From positions 1-7,646 of the forward strand of contig DAYA01000047.1 of the NCBI GenBank assembly GCA_002506705.1: a stretch of 7,646 nucleotides of DNA, given 5' to 3'. Of this stretch, positions 5,510 through 7,646 are shown piece by piece. Every line of letters starts with the position of its first letter. The stretch's first letter is position 1. The notes below the pieces were generated by a model. The model had not been told where the DNA came from and did no database searches. It was given only the letters and a program-made list of their open reading frames with translations. Origin of the DNA: Euryarchaeota archaeon UBA550 (GTDB taxonomy: Archaea; Thermoplasmatota; Poseidoniia; Poseidoniales; Poseidoniaceae). The position numbers and the translations under genes were made by a program.

Positions 5510-7030
5510 TTAACTTGAGCAAGATAGCATTGAACAGCCCACTCGATTTTGTGCCCATTCTGGTCTTTTTTTGTACCATTCACTTTCAAATTCTGGCTGC
5601 TCGCTGTAGGGCTTTCTGAGTATTAAGTGTAATTTTTCACAAATCGAAAAGTCACCACCTTCTGCTGCATCGATTGCTAATTGTGCCATCCAATTTCGCA
5701 AAACGTACTTCGGATTTGTCTTCAACATCACGTCGCGATTTGGTTGGGAATTCGCCCGCTCCCACCACTTATTCAACCATGAATTCCATTCGTCTTTCGG
5801 AATTGATTCTTGGTCGTAAAATGCATAACTCAATTTATCGATGTTTGGTTCGTCGATATTAGATAATTCTCTGAAAAATATTGTCATGTCCGTCTCAACC
5901 TTTTGCAGCAATTCATTCAGTTCTGTAATTAGTTCCGAATCACTCTCTTGGAATTTATCCAATCCAAGTTTTGCTACCCATATCTTGTTTATTGATTCTT
6001 CATAGCATTCAATATAGAATTCCAAAACCTTGGTTAGCTTGTCGGTATTCTCAATTAGAGGTGAAATCGCTTCCAAAAATCTAGCCGTGTTCCAAGCACC
6101 AATTTGAGGCTGAGCTCCGTAACGGTATCTTCTCCGGCCTGCATCTGTCGTGTTAGGCGTCCATCCAGGGTCATAGTTCTCAAGCCAACCGTATGGACCG
6201 TAATCAATTGTCAAACCATGGATTGACATATTGTCGGTATTCATTACGCCGTGAACAAATCCTACACGCATCCAATGAGCAATCATCTCAGCAGTTGTCT
6301 TTGCAACAGTTCTTGCCCAATCCAAGATGCCATCTTCATCGAAGTCACATTCTGGGAAATGATTGGCAAGGGTGTGCTTCACAATTGATTCGAGTGTATC
6401 CTTGTCACCCATCATCGCATGAATCTGGAAACTGCCTAAGCGAATAAAACTTGGAGCCACTCTGCAAACAATCGCTCCAGGCTCAAGTTGCTTGTTTCCG
6501 TTGTAGAGTATGTCCCTCATTACCTGTTCCCCAGTTGTTACAAGTGACAGTGCTCTGGTGGTTGGAACTCCAAGATGGAACATTGCTTCGCTACACAAGA
6601 ATTCTCTGATAGATGATCTAAGTACGGCCTTACCATCAGAATGTCGAGAGTAGGGAGTTTCACCCGAACCTTTGAGTTGTAATTCAAGCACACCATCATT
6701 GGTTTCGACTTCACCAAGAGTAATCGCTCTACCATCGCCGAGTTGACCTGCCCAGTTGCCGAATTGGTGTCCACCATACCTTTGTGCGTATGTGTCCATG
6801 CCTTCCACTGGCTTACCACCGCCTAGAACATCTCCTTCTCCACGCTCAAGTCCCAAGTCATTGGCAACATCATCTGACCATAAGCAAAGTTTGGGGTTCG
6901 GAGATGGTGTTGGTAAAACGCGTGACCAGCAAGCATTTGGGACTTGTCTGCTTCTTCCACCTACCTCTTTGTCTCCGGGTGTTTCAGAGAGAAAACGATT
7001 GAGCCATTTGAGGTCTTTTAGTTGGCCCAT
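5510..7030 (-). CDS. selO: SelO family protein adenylyltransferase (YdiU)
   Basis: A 506-residue SelO pseudokinase, which transfers AMP from ATP to Ser, Thr or Tyr hydroxyls of target proteins; in characterised members this is linked to redox stress. The family order is complete: YAQRYGGHQFGNWAGQLGDGR at residues 81-101, LQLKGSG at 117-123, REFL at 142-145, HGVMNTDN at 260-267, IDYGPYG at 275-281, and the C-terminal SCSS at 503-506. Catalytic residues of the Pseudomonas syringae enzyme can be placed by spacing: K120 (K113), E143 (E136), R190 (R176), D266 as the base (D252), N267 (N253) and the metal ligand D276 (D262). The penultimate region carries Cys504, equivalent to the selenocysteine of animal SelO, with a further Cys499. 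The chosen ATG has no Shine-Dalgarno motif. It heads a leftward block of four genes and is divergent from cutA. SelO is mainly bacterial and eukaryotic, so acquisition from bacteria is plausible. Confidence 0.95.
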   Translation of the reverse strand: MGQLKDLKWLNRFLSETPGDKEVGGRSRQVPNACWSRVLPTPSPNPKLCLWSDDVANDLGLERGEGDVLGGGKPVEGMDTYAQRYGGHQFGNWAGQLGDGRAITLGEVETNDGVLELQLKGSGETPYSRHSDGKAVLRSSIREFLCSEAMFHLGVPTTRALSLVTTGEQVMRDILYNGNKQLEPGAIVCRVAPSFIRLGSFQIHAMMGDKDTLESIVKHTLANHFPECDFDEDGILDWARTVAKTTAEMIAHWMRVGFVHGVMNTDNMSIHGLTIDYGPYGWLENYDPGWTPNTTDAGRRRYRYGAQPQIGAWNTARFLEAISPLIENTDKLTKVLEFYIECYEESINKIWVAKLGLDKFQESDSELITELNELLQKVETDMTIFFRELSNIDEPNIDKLSYAFYDQESIPKDEWNSWLNKWWERANSQPNRDVMLKTNPKYVLRNWMAQLAIDAAEGGDFSICEKLHLILRKPYSEQPEFESEWYKKRPEWAQNRVGCSMLSCSS

Positions 7031-7105
7031 GTTTTGATGTCAGGCTTTTTACTTTTGAAACTGTGTTAGGATAATGTTCATTTCATCTTGTATCGTCCAA
7101 CATAT
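7031..7105. promoter_or_regulatory. Divergent promoter region, selO and cutA
   Basis: A 75-bp AT-rich spacer. Before selO, on the minus strand, an A-rich stretch (AAAAGTAAAAA, about 7049-7059) is centred near -24. Before cutA, GGATAATGT (7069-7077) is about 33 bases upstream of the ATG at 7106. Neither is a strong TATA match, and neither start has a Shine-Dalgarno motif. No clear dyad is seen. Confidence 0.3.
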
Positions 7106-7420
7106 ATGACCAGCAAGATATGGGTAATCAAAACAACTCTTCCAGAATCTATGAGTGAAGAAGAAATCTCATCATTTTCTACCAAATTGATTGAGGCAGG
7201 AGCTGCATGTATTCAGCATCACAAGGTAACATCTACCTACAATTGGGAAGATGAAATGAAGTCTGAATCAGAGTGGTCAATTCAAATTAAAGTCTCCAAG
7301 AACAGCAAGCAAGCAGTTGCTGACTTACTATCAGAAAGCCATCCTTACGATATTCCTCAAATCATTATGAAAAAGTGGGAAGCAAGCGATGATTACCTAA
7401 ACTGGATAACTAAAGATTAG
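7106..7420 (+). CDS. cutA: CutA family protein
   Basis: A 104-residue CutA protein, a small trimeric PII-like ferredoxin-fold protein historically tied to divalent-cation (copper) tolerance; its biochemical role is still unclear. Signature positions are present: the first strand IWVIKTTLP at 5-13, AACIQHH at 33-39 with the family cysteine C35, YNWEDE at 45-50 in place of the usual Y-x-W-x-G, and HPYDIPQII at 79-87, followed by Y97-L-x-W. An upstream in-frame TTG at 7088 would add six residues, but the ATG at 7106 matches the normal CutA N-terminus and length and is preferred. No Shine-Dalgarno motif precedes it. It is divergent from selO, with a stop (TAG) at 7418, and faces the minus-strand tRNA gene across a hairpin-rich spacer. 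Confidence 0.93.
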   Translation: MTSKIWVIKTTLPESMSEEEISSFSTKLIEAGAACIQHHKVTSTYNWEDEMKSESEWSIQIKVSKNSKQAVADLLSESHPYDIPQIIMKKWEASDDYLNWITKD

Positions 7421-7430
7421 TTGCAAATAT

Positions 7431-7497
7431 GGAACGAGCGTGTACAAACGGGCGACCCCTCGCCCACCCCGGAAAACGCTCGCTCCGTTACCGGAGC
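7431..7497 (-). ncRNA. Candidate structured RNA of unknown class
   Basis: Read on the minus strand, GGAGCGAGCGU pairs with ACGCUCGUUCC (plus positions 7476-7486 and 7431-7441) as an 11-bp stem with a single G-U wobble. The same pair on the plus strand would be an A-C mismatch, so the minus strand is favoured. Inside is a second stem, GGGCGA/UCGCCC (7460-7465 and 7450-7455), closed by GGGG. Just upstream on the minus strand, GCUCCG-GUAA-CGGAGC (7482-7497) is a hairpin with a GNRA tetraloop, again correct only on this strand. Its 3' arm overlaps the 5' arm of the long stem, so the two either shorten to stack on each other or are alternatives. The RNA would lie downstream of the tRNA in the same direction. 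I cannot assign it to a known family: there is no kink-turn for an H/ACA guide and no T-run for a simple terminator. Confidence 0.45.
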
Positions 7498-7518
7498 AAT
7501 TTGTCGGCTGAACAGTTT

Positions 7519-7549
7519 CTTATTAACTCGATTATGTGGAGTTAGTAAG
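7519..7549 (+). repeat. Inverted repeat, 11-bp arms
   Basis: CTTATTAACTC (7519-7529) and GAGTTAGTAAG (7539-7549) flank a 9-base loop. As plus-strand RNA all eleven positions pair, with one U-G wobble; as minus-strand RNA one pair becomes a C-A mismatch. It could end or protect the cutA transcript, although it is not followed by a T-run. As DNA it is simply a strong dyad, next to the copied tRNA 3' end. Confidence 0.4.
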
Positions 7550-7587
7550 TGCTCGTGCCGGGACAATTGCGAAGCAATGTCAAGCAC
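7549..7587 (-). repeat. Inverted repeat enclosing a copy of the tRNA 3' end
   Basis: On the minus strand GUGCUUG pairs with CGAGCAC (outer arms, plus 7581-7587 and 7549-7555; one U-G wobble that would be a C-A mismatch on the plus strand). Inside it, ACAUUGC and GCAAUUGU form a second helix with a single-base bulge and a UUC loop. The 3' side leaves CCGGCA-type bases unpaired. The 3' arm region contains the 14 bases identical to the end of the tRNA gene. Confidence 0.42.
7550..7563 (-). repeat. 14-bp direct repeat of the tRNA 3' end, distal copy
   Basis: On the minus strand this reads TCCCGGCACGAGCA, identical to 7618-7631, which is the last T-loop base, the 3' strand of the T stem, the 3' strand of the acceptor stem and the discriminator base of the tRNA. 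The copy lies 68 bp downstream of the tRNA in the same orientation. Duplicated tRNA 3' ends are the usual trace of site-specific integration into tRNA genes, but only 54 bp separate the two copies, so no element is present between them. A partial tRNA duplication or an excision scar are alternatives. Confidence 0.5.
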
Positions 7588-7617
7588 AGCATCGTTAATT
7601 TTAGTGTGATTTGAAGA

Positions 7618-7646
7618 TGCTCGTGCCGGGATTTGAACCCGGGTCG
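7618..7646 (-). tRNA. tRNA gene, 3' part only (5' part beyond the window)
   Basis: Read on the minus strand, the window edge begins in the variable region (CGAC). Then come a T stem CCGGG/CCCGG around the canonical T loop TTCAAAT, the acceptor 3' strand CACGAGC, and the discriminator A at 7618. The next bases are TCT, so CCA is not encoded, as in many archaea. The acceptor 3' strand predicts a 5' end of GCTCGTG outside the window. The anticodon is not visible, so the amino acid cannot be given. The variable region ends in C, consistent with the normal 15-48 pair. Confidence 0.9.

Larger units (their letters stand above)
7421..7617. other. Hairpin-rich non-coding spacer between cutA and the tRNA gene
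   Basis: No convincing protein gene is present here; the only open frame starts with TTG and runs across strong inverted repeats. The left third (7431-7497) is about 67 percent GC by hand count, well above the flanks, which is typical of a structured RNA in an AT-leaning archaeal genome. Four inverted repeats and a 14-bp copy of the tRNA 3' end fall within 170 bp. Individual parts are listed separately. Confidence 0.6.

Noticed and set aside
5238..5589. Overlapping minus-strand open frames around the small membrane protein and the selO 3' end
   Set aside because: Out-of-frame shadows of the 65-residue gene, the kinase start and selO; they lack membrane or domain patterns.
7088..7105. TTG at 7088 as the cutA start
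   Set aside because: It would add six residues before the first CutA strand; the ATG at 7106 gives the usual family length and N-terminus.
7450..7465. GGGCGA-CCCC-TCGCCC as an intrinsic terminator of cutA
   Set aside because: No T-run follows on the plus strand, and the surrounding stem favours the minus strand.
7428..7486. H/ACA guide RNA on the minus strand
   Set aside because: The long stem is followed directly by an ATA that could act as an ANA box, and an internal loop resembles a pocket, but the apical stem has no kink-turn and the plain stem-to-box distance (19 bases) is too long unless several G-U pairs are assumed.
7421..7609. A 62-codon TTG-started plus-strand open frame after cutA
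   Set aside because: It starts directly after the cutA stop, crosses four inverted repeats and the tRNA-end copy, and encodes no recognisable pattern; a structured non-coding region explains the sequence better.
7549..7631. Integrated element bounded by the 14-bp repeats
   Set aside because: Only 54 bp lie between the two copies; there is no integrase or other element gene there. A scar or partial duplication is the most that can be claimed.
1..7646. CRISPR array, insertion sequence or prophage
   Set aside because: No regularly spaced repeats, no transposase or integrase motif and no viral gene cluster are seen on either strand.

Overview
The window looks like a compact piece of an archaeal chromosome, most plausibly a surface-water marine euryarchaeon of the Marine Group II (Poseidoniales) kind. 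That placement is inference: moderate-to-low GC, very tight gene packing, no recognisable Shine-Dalgarno motif before any of the eight visible starts whose upstream sequence can be read, AT-rich TATA-like boxes about 25-27 bases before several starts (the pattern expected of leaderless transcripts), a class II photolyase, a CTP-dependent polyprenol kinase-like membrane protein, and a tRNA gene without an encoded CCA.

Layout. Positions 6-906 (+): a flavodoxin-fold NAD(P)H-dependent FMN reductase, then a 119-residue protein I do not recognise. Positions 911-1696 (-): a membrane-anchored extracytoplasmic PKD-domain protein, convergent with the 119-residue gene and divergent from the next. Positions 1790-2515 (+): a stand-alone LON substrate-binding domain protein. 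Positions 2516-7030 (-): four genes transcribed leftwards in the order selO (protein adenylyltransferase), a 65-residue two-helix membrane protein, a dolichol/phytol kinase family protein, and a class II DNA photolyase with a roughly 185-residue C-terminal extension. Gaps between these four are 41-48 bp, so they could be one operon or singly promoted genes. Positions 7106-7420 (+): cutA, divergent from selO. Positions 7421-7617 hold no credible protein gene but are unusually rich in inverted repeats. The window ends in the 3' part of a minus-strand tRNA gene.

Functionally this is mostly housekeeping and stress maintenance: light-driven DNA repair, redox (FMN reductase, SelO), metal/stress-associated CutA, isoprenoid phosphorylation and cell-surface structure. 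The least explained parts are the photolyase C-terminal extension, the 119-residue protein, and above all the 200-bp cutA-tRNA spacer. That spacer has a GC-rich element that folds best as a minus-strand RNA (an 11-bp stem kept by a G-U wobble, and a GNRA-capped hairpin). It also carries a 14-bp exact copy of the 3' end of the neighbouring tRNA gene, lying inside another hairpin.
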